A DNA stretch of 64,000 bases from Bacillus atrophaeus (lineage in GTDB: Bacteria; Bacillota; Bacilli; Bacillales; Bacillaceae), in the NCBI RefSeq assembly GCF_001584335.1, contig NZ_LSBB01000001.1, positions 434,001 to 498,000 on the forward strand. The letters run 5' to 3'. Below, in pieces: positions 16,540 to 25,939 of this stretch. Under the pieces are notes generated by a model. It worked only from the letters and a program-made list of their open reading frames with translations, was not told the DNA's origin and did not search any database. The position numbers were made by a program, and so were the translations under genes. Each line of letters starts with the position of its first letter. The stretch's first letter is position 1.

Positions 16540-17900
16540 TGATTTCGAAAAAAAGCCGCGTTGTTTTTTTAACGGCTGTTGCTTCGGGAACCATGCTGAA
16601 TCCTTTGAATTCGTCAATGATTTCTCTTGCGCTTCACAGCATCCAGCATGAATTTGATCTGTCTTTTACGACGGTTTCCTGGCTGATTTCTTCTTTTTAT
16701 CTGGCAAGTGCCGTCGCGCAGCCGGTGACAGGGAAGCTGGGAGATTTGCTCGGCCGGAAAAATATGTTTCTGTTCGGACTTATTCTTGTCGCAATATCGG
16801 CGATCGGAGCGCCTTTTGCGCCGACCTTTATGGCCTTATTGTTCATGCGGCTGTTTCAATCTATCGGAAGCAGCGCCATCTACCCATCAGGAGTAGGGCT
16901 GATCCGAAGCCATATTCATGAACGGCAGGCTTCGGCTTTAGCGGTATTGTCGATTTTCGCGTCAGCGATGACGGCTTTAGGGCCGACAGTGGGCGGTTTT
17001 TTAATTGTGTGGGGCGGATGGTCGGCGATTTTTATCGTCAATCTGCCATTTATTTTGATCAGCTTTCTTCTTGGAATGTATATGTTTCCGAAAGATAAGA
17101 AAAGAGAAGGAGCCGGCTGGAAAGTGATATTCCGCAGGCTCGATGTGCCGGGGATTCTCTTGTTTGCCGGAGGAATTATTTTTTTGCTGTCTTTTTTGCT
17201 TTCTTTCAGCACAACGCCGCATTATGCAGAAGGTGTTATAGGGCTCTTGCTTCTCGGCGGATTTATATGGCGGGAGTTGAAAGTGCAGCATCCATTTATT
17301 GATATCCGATTATTCAAAACGCAGCGGAGCCTGTCGGCTGTATATGTACAATTTATCATTTTGAATGTATTTTTCTATTGCTTATTTTTTGGGCTGCCGA
17401 GTTATTTTCAGGATGAAATGCATCTATCTGTTCAAACCAGCGGATTGATCATGCTGTTTATGTCAGGGATGAGTATTGTAGTTTCGCCGATTACGGGTAA
17501 ATGGATTGATAAATCGGGCGAAATTCTGCCGATCCTTACGGGGGCTTTCCTGATGACAGCCGGGGCCGTGCTTTTAACCGCCTTTTTCATTCAGGCTCCG
17601 ATGATAGGGAAAGGCTTGATCTTGTCTGTGTTGGGAGTAGGCTACGGGTTGGGGAATGTCGCGCTTCAGGCTGCCATGCTGAAAACAAGTCCGCCGGATA
17701 TGACGGGAACCTCTTCTGGGCTGTTTCAAACCTGCCGCTACTTAGGTTCCATTCTTTCATCGGTGATTCTTGGCATTTTGTTTGGAAAAGAAATTACCGC
17801 CGGCCATTTCAGCATGCTGGGAACCATCCTCATCATTGTGGGAGCGGCAAGTCTTTTGATGGCGTTCCGATTTGCAAAACTAATGAAAGCTGCAAGCTAA
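16536..17900 (+). CDS. ywoD: MFS multidrug-type transporter YwoD
   Basis: A 454-residue major facilitator of the EmrB/QacA type with about 12-14 membrane segments. Landmarks are LNPLNSSMISLALHSI in helix 1, GKLGDLLGRKNMFLFGL (loop 2-3 motif A) and LGPTVGGFLIVWGGW (motif C of drug-proton antiporters). The start ATG overlaps the ywoC stop, with no independent ribosome site, so translation is coupled. Substrate unknown. A strong terminator follows. Confidence 0.85.
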   Translation: MMISKKSRVVFLTAVASGTMLNPLNSSMISLALHSIQHEFDLSFTTVSWLISSFYLASAVAQPVTGKLGDLLGRKNMFLFGLILVAISAIGAPFAPTFMALLFMRLFQSIGSSAIYPSGVGLIRSHIHERQASALAVLSIFASAMTALGPTVGGFLIVWGGWSAIFIVNLPFILISFLLGMYMFPKDKKREGAGWKVIFRRLDVPGILLFAGGIIFLLSFLLSFSTTPHYAEGVIGLLLLGGFIWRELKVQHPFIDIRLFKTQRSLSAVYVQFIILNVFFYCLFFGLPSYFQDEMHLSVQTSGLIMLFMSGMSIVVSPITGKWIDKSGEILPILTGAFLMTAGAVLLTAFFIQAPMIGKGLILSVLGVGYGLGNVALQAAMLKTSPPDMTGTSSGLFQTCRYLGSILSSVILGILFGKEITAGHFSMLGTILIIVGAASLLMAFRFAKLMKAAS

Positions 17901-17903
17901 AGA

Positions 17904-17935
17904 AGAGACAGACGATTCAGTCTGTCTCTTTTTCT
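17904..17935 (+). terminator. Terminator of ywoC-ywoD
   Basis: AGAGACAGAC pairs perfectly with GTCTGTCTCT around GATTCA, then TTTTTC. Confidence 0.88.
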
Positions 17936-18014
17936 TGTTCAAGCTGTTCAAAACCGAAGAGAAGGTTTGTGTACCATGTCCAATGTTATTACCTCAATTT
18001 TCAGTTATATTAAT

Positions 18015-18041
18015 TGACATGCGATGTCAGAAAAAGAGACA
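18015..18041 (+). promoter_or_regulatory. Palindrome and TnrA-like site upstream of pucI
   Basis: TGACAT-GCG-ATGTCA is a perfect 15-base palindrome (18015-18029). Overlapping it, TGTCAGAAAAAGAGACA (18025-18041) keeps both outer halves of a TnrA box but misses the central T-m-T. It lies about 20 bases before the pucI start, a plausible operator for a purine/nitrogen gene. The regulator is not proven. Confidence 0.35.
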
Positions 18042-18059
18042 TGAATGGGGAGGGGACAT

Positions 18060-19531
18060 ATGAGTATAGAAAAGATAAAGCAGCCGGCCGCCGGTCTGAC
18101 TAATAAAGATCTGCTGCCGTTAGAACAGGAACAGCGAACGTGGAAAGCGGTGAATTTTGCCTCGATTTGGATGGGGTGCATTCATAATATACCGACGTAT
18201 GCCACAGTAGGCGGATTAATAGCCATCGGCCTTTCGCCTTGGCAGGTGCTTGCCATCATTATTACAGCTTCTCTTATCTTATTTGGCGCACTGGCATTAA
18301 ACGGTCACGCCGGGGCGAAATACGGACTGCCGTTTCCTGTCATCATCAGAGCATCTTACGGGGTATACGGCGCGAATATACCGGCGCTTCTGCGAGGCTT
18401 TGTTGCCATCATGTGGCTGGGCATCCAAACCTTTGCGGGGAGCACGGCTTTGCATATATTGCTCTTAAATGTATGGCCGGGATGGGGGAGCCTCGGCGGT
18501 GATTGAAATGTGCTCGGTCTTCATGCATCCGGTTTACTCTCTTTTGTGTTCTTTTGGGCCATCCATTTGCTCGTTCTGAATCACGGCATGGAGTCTATTA
18601 AAAAATTTGAAGTGTGGGCGGTCCTTTAGTCTATCTTGTGTTCGGCGGTATGGTATGGTGGGCCGTAGATATTGCGGGAGGGCTTGGACCGATTTATTCG
18701 CAGCCAGGAAAATTTCATTCCTTTGCAGAAACATTTTGGCCGTTTGCCGCCGGAGTCACCGGCATTATTGGCATTTGGGCCACCTTAATATTGAATATTC
18801 CCGACTTCACAAGGTTTGCCAAAACGCAAAAGGAACAAATCAAGGGCCAATTCTATGGGCTTCCCGGCACATTTGCTCTTTTTGCCTTCGCGAGCATTAC
18901 TGTAACGTCGGGATCGCAGGTTGCATTCGGCGAGCCTATTTGGGATGTAGTTGATATTTTAACAAGATTCGATAACCCATATGTTATTGCTTTGTCTGTC
19001 ATTACTCTCTGCATTGCCACAATCTCCGTAAACGTGGCAGCTAATATTGTGTCTCCGGCCTATGATTTGGCGAATGTATGGCCGAAGTATATTAATTTTA
19101 GGCGGGGCAGCTATTTGACGGCGGTTCTTGCTTTGTTCACGATCCCTTGGAAACTGATGGAGAGCGCAACAAGTGTATATGCGTTTCTCGGATTGATCGG
19201 CGGCATGCTCGGCCCGGTCGCCGGCGTCATGATGGCTGATTATTTCATCATTCGAAAACGGCAGCTTTTTATTGATGAACTTTATTCTGAAACCGGACGA
19301 TACACATATTACAAAGGGTATAATTATCGGGCGTTTCTTGCAACATTTCTGGGCGCCCTGATTTCTTTAATCGGGATGTACGTTCCGGCGCTCGCCGGTT
19401 TATATGACATTTCATGGTTTGTCGGCGTTCTGATATCCTTTCTGTCCTATATCACTCTCATGCGCCTTTATCCGCCTTATCCCGCGACGGTTCCTGTGCC
19501 ATATGCTGTGAACGATAGACAAGTAAAATGA
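18060..19531 (+). pseudogene. pucI: Allantoin permease (NCS1 family), disrupted by a stop and a frameshift
   Basis: Both parts read as one nucleobase:cation symporter-1 of about 490 residues, matching PucI (YwoE) of B. subtilis, which imports allantoin. The first frame (MSIEKIKQPAAG ... WPGWGSLGGD) stops at TGA 18504-18506, most simply a former TGG tryptophan codon. The same frame then continues (NVLGLHASGLL ... ESIKKFEVWA) until about 18615-18620, where one G appears to be missing. The second frame resumes GPLVYLVFGGMVWW and runs to 19531. Two independent lesions make sequencing error unlikely and inactivity likely. Start ATG 18060 follows GGAGGGG. Confidence 0.85.
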
Positions 19532-19532
19532 T

Positions 19533-19570
19533 ATAAAAAAGAAGCCGGCTGGAATCGGCTTCTTTTTTGA
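19533..19570. terminator. Bidirectional terminator between pucI and ywoG
   Basis: AAAAAAGAAGCCG pairs with CGGCTTCTTTTTT around a short loop, serving both converging genes. Confidence 0.85.
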
Positions 19571-20767
19571 TTAATCTGCTATTGAAACGTTCCCTTCGGC
19601 TTCTAAGCTCAAAGGCTTTCTCCGGCTCCACGTGTAAAGAGCCAAGGAGACGAGGACAAACAGACCCGCTGATAAATAAATGGCATGGAAACCAGCGGAA
19701 GCAACAAACAGCCCGAATACATACGATCCCGCAGCGATCCCGGTATCAAAGAAAGTAAAGAACGTTGCCGTTGCAAAACCTGAGCGGTGGGCGGGCGAAT
19801 TTTGGATAGCTAACGTCTGCATACAAGGGACGATAGAGCCGTATCCAAGCCCGATTACAGCGCCTGATAATAAAAGCATCCATCCGCTGTTTGTGAAGGA
19901 CAGCAGGCATAAACCGACTGAGAAAATCAAGATTGACGGATAAATCACAATCCCCGGTCCGACTCTGTCAAACAGTTTGCCGGTAAATGGGCGTGCAAGC
20001 ATCATCGTGACAGCGAAACACACGAAGAAATAACCGCTGATATTAAGCAGGTCGATTGATTTCGCGTAGACTGACAAAAATGACGTCACACTTGAATAGC
20101 AAAAGGAAATAAACAACCCGACAATCGCGATCTTAAGCGCGCCTTTCTCAAACATGTCAGAAAAGGAAAAGCGGAATACGGTCGTTCCTGTCTCTGTCCC
20201 CTTCGGAATTTTAATGAGCAGCGTAACAAAAAAGCCCAGAGAAATAAACACTGCAAAAATCGTAAAGAAAACCGGGAAGGATATCACTTTGACCAGACTA
20301 AGCCCGAGAAAAGGACCGATAGCCATGGCGAGGTTCATCGACATCGCAAAATAGCCTAATCCTTCTCCCCGACGTTTCATCGGGATGATGTCAGCCGCAA
20401 TCGCACCGGTTACCGTCGTTAATATACTGAACCAAATGCCTTGGAAAAACCGTAAGGCGAGCAGTAAATAAAAATCATGAATCGGCATATAAAGAAAAGA
20501 AGAGAGCGCAAAGACAGCCAAGGCGATAACGGCCATTCTTTTCTTTCCGAACCGCTCAATAATCGGCCCGGAAAACGGGCGGGTGATAATGGCAGATAGC
20601 AGGAACAGACTGATCAAGAGTCCTCCTTGAGATTCGGTGCCGCCAAGCTCCTGAATCATATATATCGGCAGCACGGCTAAAAACGTATAAAAGAAAACAA
20701 AAACAAATAAGTTCACAAGCACAACCATAATAAAGTCTTTGGTCCAAATGGGTTCAGCTTTTTTCAA
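19571..20767 (-). CDS. ywoG: MFS transporter YwoG
   Basis: A 398-residue major facilitator with 12 membrane segments. The first half contains [21 protein letters not shown] (motif A) and the second [18 protein letters not shown], the duplicated loop of the fold. It starts at TTG 20767 with AAGGAAGTG eight bases upstream. ywoH, a MarR regulator, lies 20 bases upstream in the same orientation, so the pair probably forms an efflux operon controlled by YwoH. Substrate unknown. Confidence 0.85.
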   Translation of the reverse strand: MKKAEPIWTKDFIMVVLVNLFVFVFFYTFLAVLPIYMIQELGGTESQGGLLISLFLLSAIITRPFSGPIIERFGKKRMAVIALAVFALSSFLYMPIHDFYLLLALRFFQGIWFSILTTVTGAIAADIIPMKRRGEGLGYFAMSMNLAMAIGPFLGLSLVKVISFPVFFTIFAVFISLGFFVTLLIKIPKGTETGTTVFRFSFSDMFEKGALKIAIVGLFISFCYSSVTSFLSVYAKSIDLLNISGYFFVCFAVTMMLARPFTGKLFDRVGPGIVIYPSILIFSVGLCLLSFTNSGWMLLLSGAVIGLGYGSIVPCMQTLAIQNSPAHRSGFATATFFTFFDTGIAAGSYVFGLFVASAGFHAIYLSAGLFVLVSLALYTWSRRKPLSLEAEGNVSIAD

Positions 20768-20787
20768 ATGTATGGCACTTCCTTTTC

Positions 20788-21204
20788 TTAACCTTTATTT
20801 AAAAACAGCTTCAAAAAATGAGAGAAAGCTTCTTTCTCTTTATCTTCGTACTCTGCAAGCAGCTGTTCCTCAAACTCAAGCATTTTTACATTAATTTCGT
20901 CGTATTTTTTCTCGGCTTCATGAGTCAGGACAACGAGTTTTTCCCGTTTGTCTTCGCCCTGTTCACGCTGTATCCAGCCGTTTTCTTCAAGGCGTTTGAT
21001 CGTACGCGTAACCGTTGGTGCTTCCACGTTTAAATAGGACCAGATCTCTTTTTGAGTCATCGGTCCGATTGTTCGCAAACAATATAGAATCGTCCACTGG
21101 GATGAGAAAAGGCCGAATGGTTCCAGCTGTTCATTGGCTTTTTTTGTAATCAGGCGGGCGCTTTGATTGATTTGGTGGATGAGGTGTCTGTTGACGTAGG
21201 ACAT
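20788..21204 (-). CDS. ywoH: MarR-family regulator YwoH
   Basis: A 138-residue winged-helix repressor. The recognition region [30 protein letters not shown] (about 51-80) is followed by the wing [15 protein letters not shown]; both ends are helical for dimerisation. It lies immediately upstream of the transporter ywoG. Just upstream of its start is an inverted repeat (21226-21241), the likely autoregulatory operator. Ligand unknown. Confidence 0.88.
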   Translation of the reverse strand: MSYVNRHLIHQINQSARLITKKANEQLEPFGLFSSQWTILYCLRTIGPMTQKEIWSYLNVEAPTVTRTIKRLEENGWIQREQGEDKREKLVVLTHEAEKKYDEINVKMLEFEEQLLAEYEDKEKEAFSHFLKLFLNKG

Positions 21205-21225
21205 TTTTTTCTCCTTTTGAAAAAA

Positions 21226-21241
21226 ACTTACCTAAGTAAGT
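21226..21241. promoter_or_regulatory. Inverted repeat, probable YwoH operator
   Basis: ACTTAC-CTAA-GTAAGT has perfect six-base arms, 21 bases upstream of ywoH on its own strand. Placement between promoter and start is typical of MarR autorepression. Confidence 0.5.
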
Positions 21242-21361
21242 AAATACATTTTCTTATTTTACAGCAGCGTTGGCCGGATGTAAAGAAAAAATGTAGAGAG
21301 GCGAAATAGTTTGGAGGAGTGAAAAAAGTTCCATAAACCCCTTGTCCGCATTGAGTTTTTA

Positions 21362-21390
21362 GCATATTCCCCAATGAATGCTAATACACT
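21362..21390 (+). promoter_or_regulatory. Sigma-E promoter of usd-spoIIID
   Basis: GCATATT (-35), 14 bases, AATACACT (-10). This matches the sigma-E consensus (kmATATT-N14-cATACAnT) at all but one main position. It lies 40 bases upstream of the usd start and agrees with mother-cell expression of spoIIID. Confidence 0.78.
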
Positions 21391-21430
21391 GTTACAAACC
21401 TAACAAAGAGAGTGTTTGAGGTGAGGGATC

Positions 21431-21541
21431 GTGGGCATATTTCAAAAATCTACTTATAATATCATACAACGAAGAAGCGACATCATCAGTGTATCTTTAC
21501 AGAATACGGATCTCATTTCACACTTCTCACATCCATTTTAG
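21431..21541 (+). CDS. usd: Usd, short leader peptide upstream of spoIIID
   Basis: A 36-residue frame starting at GTG 21431 behind GAGGTGAGG, ending TAG at 21541, 14 bases before the spoIIID start and immediately next to its ribosome site GGGAGG. The product starts VGIFQKSTYNIIQRRSDIIS. In B. subtilis translation of usd is needed to free the spoIIID ribosome site, so the act of translation matters rather than the peptide. Size, position and spacing match; I assign it on that basis. Confidence 0.75.
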   Translation: MGIFQKSTYNIIQRRSDIISVSLQNTDLISHFSHPF

Positions 21542-21555
21542 GGAGGTCGAGTGGT

Positions 21556-21837
21556 GTGCACGATTACATCAAAGAGCGAACAATCAAGATAGGGAAGTAT
21601 ATCGTGGAGACGAAGAAAACCGTTCGTGTCATTGCGAAGGAGTTTGGTGTTTCCAAAAGTACAGTTCACAAAGATTTAACAGAGCGTCTGCCGGAAATCA
21701 ATCCTGACTTGGCAAACGAAGTGAAGGAAATACTCGATTATCATAAATCCATCAGGCACTTGCGGGGAGGAGAAGCAACAAAACTGAAATATAAAAAAGA
21801 TGAAATTCTCGAAGGAGAGCCCGTTCAGCAATCGTAA
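21556..21837 (+). CDS. spoIIID: Mother-cell transcription factor SpoIIID
   Basis: A 93-residue DNA-binding protein starting at GTG 21556. The helix-turn-helix is VRVIAKEFGVSKSTVHKDLTERL (about 23-45), and the basic C-terminus (HLRGGEATKLKYKKDEI) contacts DNA too. It activates and represses sigma-E genes in the sporulating mother cell, including the switch to sigma-K. It looks complete and near identical to B. subtilis. It is translated downstream of usd from a sigma-E promoter. Confidence 0.97.
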   Translation: MHDYIKERTIKIGKYIVETKKTVRVIAKEFGVSKSTVHKDLTERLPEINPDLANEVKEILDYHKSIRHLRGGEATKLKYKKDEILEGEPVQQS

Positions 21838-22016
21838 AATATCCAGTGCTGATCAGCTTATGTTTGTCTTCCGACAATCTTCAGTGAAAATCCACAAAAT
21901 TTTGTAAAGAACTTATGTTACTGCAACTTTTTTTCTAGAATTTATGATAATATATATAATTAGGGCACAATGTGGATATTTACTGTGAAACAGATTTTCA
22001 AGGAGGATATAAATAG

Positions 22017-23018
22017 ATGTTTGCAAGGGATATTGGTATTGACCTCGGTACTGCAAATGTACTGATCCATGTAAAAGGTAAAGGAATAGTTTTGAATGAG
22101 CCATCCGTTGTCGCTCTTGACAAAAACAGCGGTAAAGTGCTGGCGGTTGGAGAAGAAGCAAGACGAATGGTTGGACGTACACCTGGGAATATTGTTGCGA
22201 TTCGCCCGCTGAAAGACGGGGTTATCGCAGATTTTGAAGTAACTGAAGCGATGCTGAAACATTTTATTAACAAACTGAATGTGAAAGGCCTTTTCTCAAA
22301 GCCGCGCATGCTCATTTGCTGCCCGACAAACATTACGTCTGTTGAGCAAAAAGCAATTAAGGAAGCTGCTGAAAAAAGCGGCGGGAAGCATGTGTTTCTT
22401 GAAGAAGAACCCAAAGTTGCCGCTATCGGCGCGGGTATGGAAATATTCCAGCCAAGCGGTAACATGGTTGTAGACATCGGAGGCGGGACGACTGATATCG
22501 CAGTTATTTCAATGGGCGATATTGTCACCTCCTCTTCTATTAAAATGGCTGGGGACAAGTTTGACATGGAAATCTTAAATTATATCAAACGCGAGTACAA
22601 GCTGCTGATTGGCGAACGTACTGCTGAAGATATTAAGGTTAAAGTCGCAACGGTTTTCCCAGACGCACGTCAAGAGGAAATCTCCATTCGCGGTCGGGAC
22701 ATGGTTTCCGGTCTTCCGAGAACAATTACAGTAAACAGTAAAGAAGTTGAAGAAGCCCTTCGCGAATCTGTCGCTGTTATTGTGCAGGCAGCTAAACAAG
22801 TGCTTGAAAGAACACCGCCGGAACTTTCTGCAGACATTATTGACCGCGGCGTCATCATCACAGGTGGAGGCGCACTCTTAAACGGGCTTGATCAGCTGTT
22901 AGCCGAGGAGCTTAAAGTTCCCGTTCTTGTCGCTGAGAACCCGATGGATTGTGTGGCAGTCGGCACAGGTGTGATGCTTGATAATATGGACAAGCTTCCT
23001 AAACGCAAACTAAGCTGA
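22017..23018 (+). CDS. mbl: MreB-like actin homologue Mbl
   Basis: A 333-residue bacterial actin. Nucleotide-binding signatures are DIGIDLGTANVLIHVKGKGIV (phosphate 1), MVVDIGGGTTDIAVISMG (phosphate 2) and IITGGGALLNGLDQLL (adenosine motif). Mbl forms membrane-bound filaments that steer lateral wall synthesis. The start ATG 22017 follows AAGGAGG. An AT-rich segment with TATAAT-like -10 sequences lies upstream, separate from spoIIID. Confidence 0.97.
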   Translation: MFARDIGIDLGTANVLIHVKGKGIVLNEPSVVALDKNSGKVLAVGEEARRMVGRTPGNIVAIRPLKDGVIADFEVTEAMLKHFINKLNVKGLFSKPRMLICCPTNITSVEQKAIKEAAEKSGGKHVFLEEEPKVAAIGAGMEIFQPSGNMVVDIGGGTTDIAVISMGDIVTSSSIKMAGDKFDMEILNYIKREYKLLIGERTAEDIKVKVATVFPDARQEEISIRGRDMVSGLPRTITVNSKEVEEALRESVAVIVQAAKQVLERTPPELSADIIDRGVIITGGGALLNGLDQLLAEELKVPVLVAENPMDCVAVGTGVMLDNMDKLPKRKLS

Positions 23019-23023
23019 TGATC

Positions 23024-23057
23024 AACCTCATTCTGATAAAGAATGAGGTTTTTTTCT
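23024..23057 (+). terminator. Terminator of mbl
   Basis: AACCTCATTC pairs perfectly with GAATGAGGTT, followed by a run of T. Confidence 0.9.
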
Positions 23058-23085
23058 GAAAAGGCTTCACGATATCCGAATGTAC

Positions 23086-23094
23086 GCCGATAAT
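23086..23094 (+). promoter_or_regulatory. Probable sigma-D -10 element for flhO-flhP
   Basis: GCCGATAAT matches the sigma-D -10 (GCCGATAT) in seven of eight positions. The -35 region (TTCA, about 15 bases upstream) is poor against TAAA. flhOP belongs to the motility set, which supports the call. Confidence 0.5.
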
Positions 23095-23175
23095 ATTATA
23101 AAATACTGAAACTTATTATAGAACGAATGTTCCTCTGTGACAACTGGAAAAAATGTGATTTTTGAGGTGGGAAAT

Positions 23176-23991
23176 TTGTTAAAAGGATTATATACCGCAA
23201 CATCCGCAATGATCAGCCAGCAGCGCCGGACGGAAATGCTTTCTAATAATATCGCGAATGCAAACACGTCGGGCTATAAAGAAGATCAAGGCTCTATGCG
23301 CGCATTTCCTGACATGCTGCTAAGCAGAATAGAAGCAAAATCCCCGGGAGGAGTATCGAAGAAAGAAATCGGTTCTCTGAATACCGGCGTATATATGCAG
23401 GAGCTCAAGCCTCTTTTTACTCAAGGAAGCCTTCAATCCACCGATCAGCCGACAGACATTGCGCTTGTGGAAAACCAGCTCCCTGTAAATGGAGAAACAA
23501 ATGAAAACGCGGCTCTTTTTTATCCGGTAAAAACGGCGAACGGCGATGTGAGATATTCAAAAAGCAGCACATTTTCGTTAAATGAAAATAATCAGCTGAC
23601 GATCAACGGAAATCCTGTGTTATCAACTGACGGGCAGCCGATTACTGTGGATAATGAAAATTTCACTGTGTCCGAAAACGGCACGGTTACCACAAACGGA
23701 AGGACAGCCGGACAGATTGACATCAGAATGGAAGAGGATGTCCGCAATTTGAAAAGGGACGGCAATGATTTATACAGCACGGCCGACGGCAATGATCTGC
23801 CGAGCGCAGCCGGCAATCCGGAAGTGTCTTATTCATTAAAGCAAGGCCTTTCCGAGCTTTCTAATGTAGATGTCACGAGCGCCTATACAGAAATGACCGA
23901 AGCGTACCGAACCTTTGAAGCGAACCAAAAGGTCATTCAGGCTTACGACAAAAGTATGGATAAAGCCGCAAATGAAATCGGTAAAATTTAA
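23176..23991 (+). CDS. flhO: Flagellar rod protein FlhO
   Basis: A 271-residue FlgG-like basal-body rod protein. It starts at TTG 23176 (LLKGLYTATSAM) with GAGGTGG five bases upstream; the frame from 23137 is upstream read-through. The N-terminal RTEMLSNNIANANTSGYKED and the C-terminal QGLSELSNVDVTSAYTEMTEAYRTFEANQKVIQAYDKSMDKA form the helical pair common to rod and hook proteins. It should be exported by the flagellar apparatus and polymerise as distal rod together with FlhP. Confidence 0.93.
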   Translation: MLKGLYTATSAMISQQRRTEMLSNNIANANTSGYKEDQGSMRAFPDMLLSRIEAKSPGGVSKKEIGSLNTGVYMQELKPLFTQGSLQSTDQPTDIALVENQLPVNGETNENAALFYPVKTANGDVRYSKSSTFSLNENNQLTINGNPVLSTDGQPITVDNENFTVSENGTVTTNGRTAGQIDIRMEEDVRNLKRDGNDLYSTADGNDLPSAAGNPEVSYSLKQGLSELSNVDVTSAYTEMTEAYRTFEANQKVIQAYDKSMDKAANEIGKI

Positions 23992-24023
23992 GATAACGGA
24001 AGAAAAAACGGAGGGCTTCAACT

Positions 24024-24848
24024 ATGCTCAGATCAATGCTCACGGCTTCAACGACGCTGAATCAACTGCAGCAGCAGATTGATACAATCAGCAGCAACCT
24101 TTCAAACAGCAGTACGACCGGCTATAAGGCGAAGAATACGAATTTTTCTGAGCTAGTCAGACAGCAGTTCGATCAGGTTGATGAAAAAAATGATAATGTG
24201 GCAAAAGCGCGGAAAACTCCGCCCGGACTGCGTCTCGGGGTAGGCGCCGCCATGAATGCGCGCCTTGTATCCGATCAGGGGAGCATCGAGAAAACGGAAC
24301 GTGATTTGGACATCGCGTTTACATCCCCTTATCAGTATCTTCAGGTGAATGTGAATGGAAATCGTCAATATACAAGAGACGGGGCGCTTTATTTGACCCC
24401 TGCGGCCGGGAATGACAATCAGCTTCAACTGGTGACGGGGGATGGATATCCGGTTCTTGATGAAAACGGAAACCCAATCAACATTGATGATTCAATGAAA
24501 CAGATCACTATCAGCGAAAACGGGACGCTGACGGCTTCAACCGGCAATGCTGGAGGTACATCGCAGCAGTTTAATCTCGGTGTTGTCCAAGTTAATAATC
24601 CGCAAGAGCTGAAATCGGAAGGAAATAATCTTTTCTCCCTCAACGGGAATGCCGCAGCAGCCCTTGAAGAGCTGAACGGCGCAAACCGGCAAAGTATCGG
24701 GATTCAGCAGGGCGCGCTTGAAATGTCGAATGTGGATATTTCAAAACAAATGACAGATTTAATCAGCTCACAGCGCTCCTATCAGCTGAACAGCCGGACA
24801 ATTACAATGGGTGACCAAATGCTTGGTTTGGTTAACTCCGTCAGATAA
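24024..24848 (+). CDS. flhP: Flagellar rod protein FlhP
   Basis: A 274-residue FlgG-type rod protein, 32 bases after flhO and clearly a paralogue of it. It has the N-terminal LNQLQQQIDTISSNLSNSSTTGYKAKNTNF and the C-terminal QGALEMSNVDISKQMTDLISSQRSYQLNSRTITMGDQML. Start ATG 24024 follows CGGAGGG. FlhO and FlhP build the distal rod that supports the hook. No terminator is obvious before the converging rapD. Confidence 0.93.
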   Translation: MLRSMLTASTTLNQLQQQIDTISSNLSNSSTTGYKAKNTNFSELVRQQFDQVDEKNDNVAKARKTPPGLRLGVGAAMNARLVSDQGSIEKTERDLDIAFTSPYQYLQVNVNGNRQYTRDGALYLTPAAGNDNQLQLVTGDGYPVLDENGNPINIDDSMKQITISENGTLTASTGNAGGTSQQFNLGVVQVNNPQELKSEGNNLFSLNGNAAAALEELNGANRQSIGIQQGALEMSNVDISKQMTDLISSQRSYQLNSRTITMGDQMLGLVNSVR

Positions 24849-24874
24849 TCATAGAAAGACTCGGGCGTTTTCAA

Positions 24875-25939
24875 TCAGCCGCGCATGATAAAAAATGCGG
24901 CTTTTTCGAAATCGCCCTTATTTTTGTAGTATCCAGCGATGTCTTCTAAAAGCACTTCCAAATCGACCCATGCTTCTATTTTTTCCAACTCGAAAACCAG
25001 CTCCTGCAAGGTGTCATACGGGTCTTCCTCACATGTGTAGAGAGCCTCCAGTATGTTCAGCTTTAATTTGATTGTCTCTATGTTCACTTTGTCAGATAAT
25101 TCTTTCCCTTTTTGTAAAACGGATTTTCCTTCGCTTATGAGACCGGTTTTAAAAAAGGATCGAACTGATTCGTATATGCAGTGAAGATAGGATACAGGCG
25201 AATTCAGTTCAAATTCTCTGTTGTTCAGAACTTTTTTGAAATAAACCAAAGCTTCTTTGTCCTGTTTTTCGGTGGCCTTTAAAAATCCCAAGTTATAGTA
25301 AGCGTGGCACAGAAGATTATAATCATTCATTTCTGCGGTTTTCTTTATAATCTCTTTAAAGAGCTGTTCGGCTTCCTCATAGCGTAATTGGTCTATGTAG
25401 TTGACCGCGAGTAAAAGCTGGCAGCTTAATACTTTTTTGATATAACCAAATTGATGCTCATAGATCTGCATCGCTTTTGAAACATATTGAACAGAGAGCG
25501 GCGGAGATTTCATCAAATAATAAGCCCCGGCGGTTTTGTAATAAAATTCAGCGGCTTCAAACTTATTTTGGATGGCCGGCAGGTTTTTTTCAGCTTCTTT
25601 AAAATGAGAAACAGCGTTTTTGGGTGCGGCTTTCACCATTTCGTATAATCCGGAAAAAAAGTGTAAATAATATTTTAATTCATTGCTCATGTTGTCTTCT
25701 TGTTTTTTGAGATCATCAAATAATGCCTTCAGTCCGTCCCTGTTTTCAAAAAGAAGCTGAAAGCGCGACAAAAATAATTGGTAATGCATCCAAAGCTTTG
25801 TATTCTTTTTGATTTTGGGAAGGTTCTGATCGATTTTCTCTTTGAATGTGCAGGCGAGATCCAGCTGGCGTTTGCCCATTGATATATACCATTCATTTAA
25901 CAGATTCTTTAGTCGTTTTTCAGTAAACTTCGAAATCAT
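24875..25939 (-). CDS. rapD: Rap-family TPR protein, RapD position
   Basis: A 354-residue Rap protein: an N-terminal helical bundle (about 1-70) and a C-terminal array of TPR repeats. The LLCHAYYNLGFLKATEKQDKEALVYFKKVLNN and ALVYFKK-type segments are typical. Rap proteins dephosphorylate Spo0F or bind response regulators such as ComA and DegU. The Phr peptide gene that usually follows a rap gene is absent here (next is flhP, converging). The flhP-rapD-fabZ order matches B. subtilis rapD, which also lacks a phr. Target not predictable from sequence. Confidence 0.85.
   Translation of the reverse strand: MISKFTEKRLKNLLNEWYISMGKRQLDLACTFKEKIDQNLPKIKKNTKLWMHYQLFLSRFQLLFENRDGLKALFDDLKKQEDNMSNELKYYLHFFSGLYEMVKAAPKNAVSHFKEAEKNLPAIQNKFEAAEFYYKTAGAYYLMKSPPLSVQYVSKAMQIYEHQFGYIKKVLSCQLLLAVNYIDQLRYEEAEQLFKEIIKKTAEMNDYNLLCHAYYNLGFLKATEKQDKEALVYFKKVLNNREFELNSPVSYLHCIYESVRSFFKTGLISEGKSVLQKGKELSDKVNIETIKLKLNILEALYTCEEDPYDTLQELVFELEKIEAWVDLEVLLEDIAGYYKNKGDFEKAAFFIMRG

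Noticed and set aside
18060..18506. First part of pucI as an independent short gene, and 18614-19531 as another
   Set aside because: Both pieces join to one NCS1 permease when a stop and a one-base shift are repaired. The second has no start signals.
21463..21470. CATACAAC as an alternative sigma-E -10 inside usd
   Set aside because: No matching -35 at the right spacing. The 21362-21390 pair is better and lies upstream of usd.
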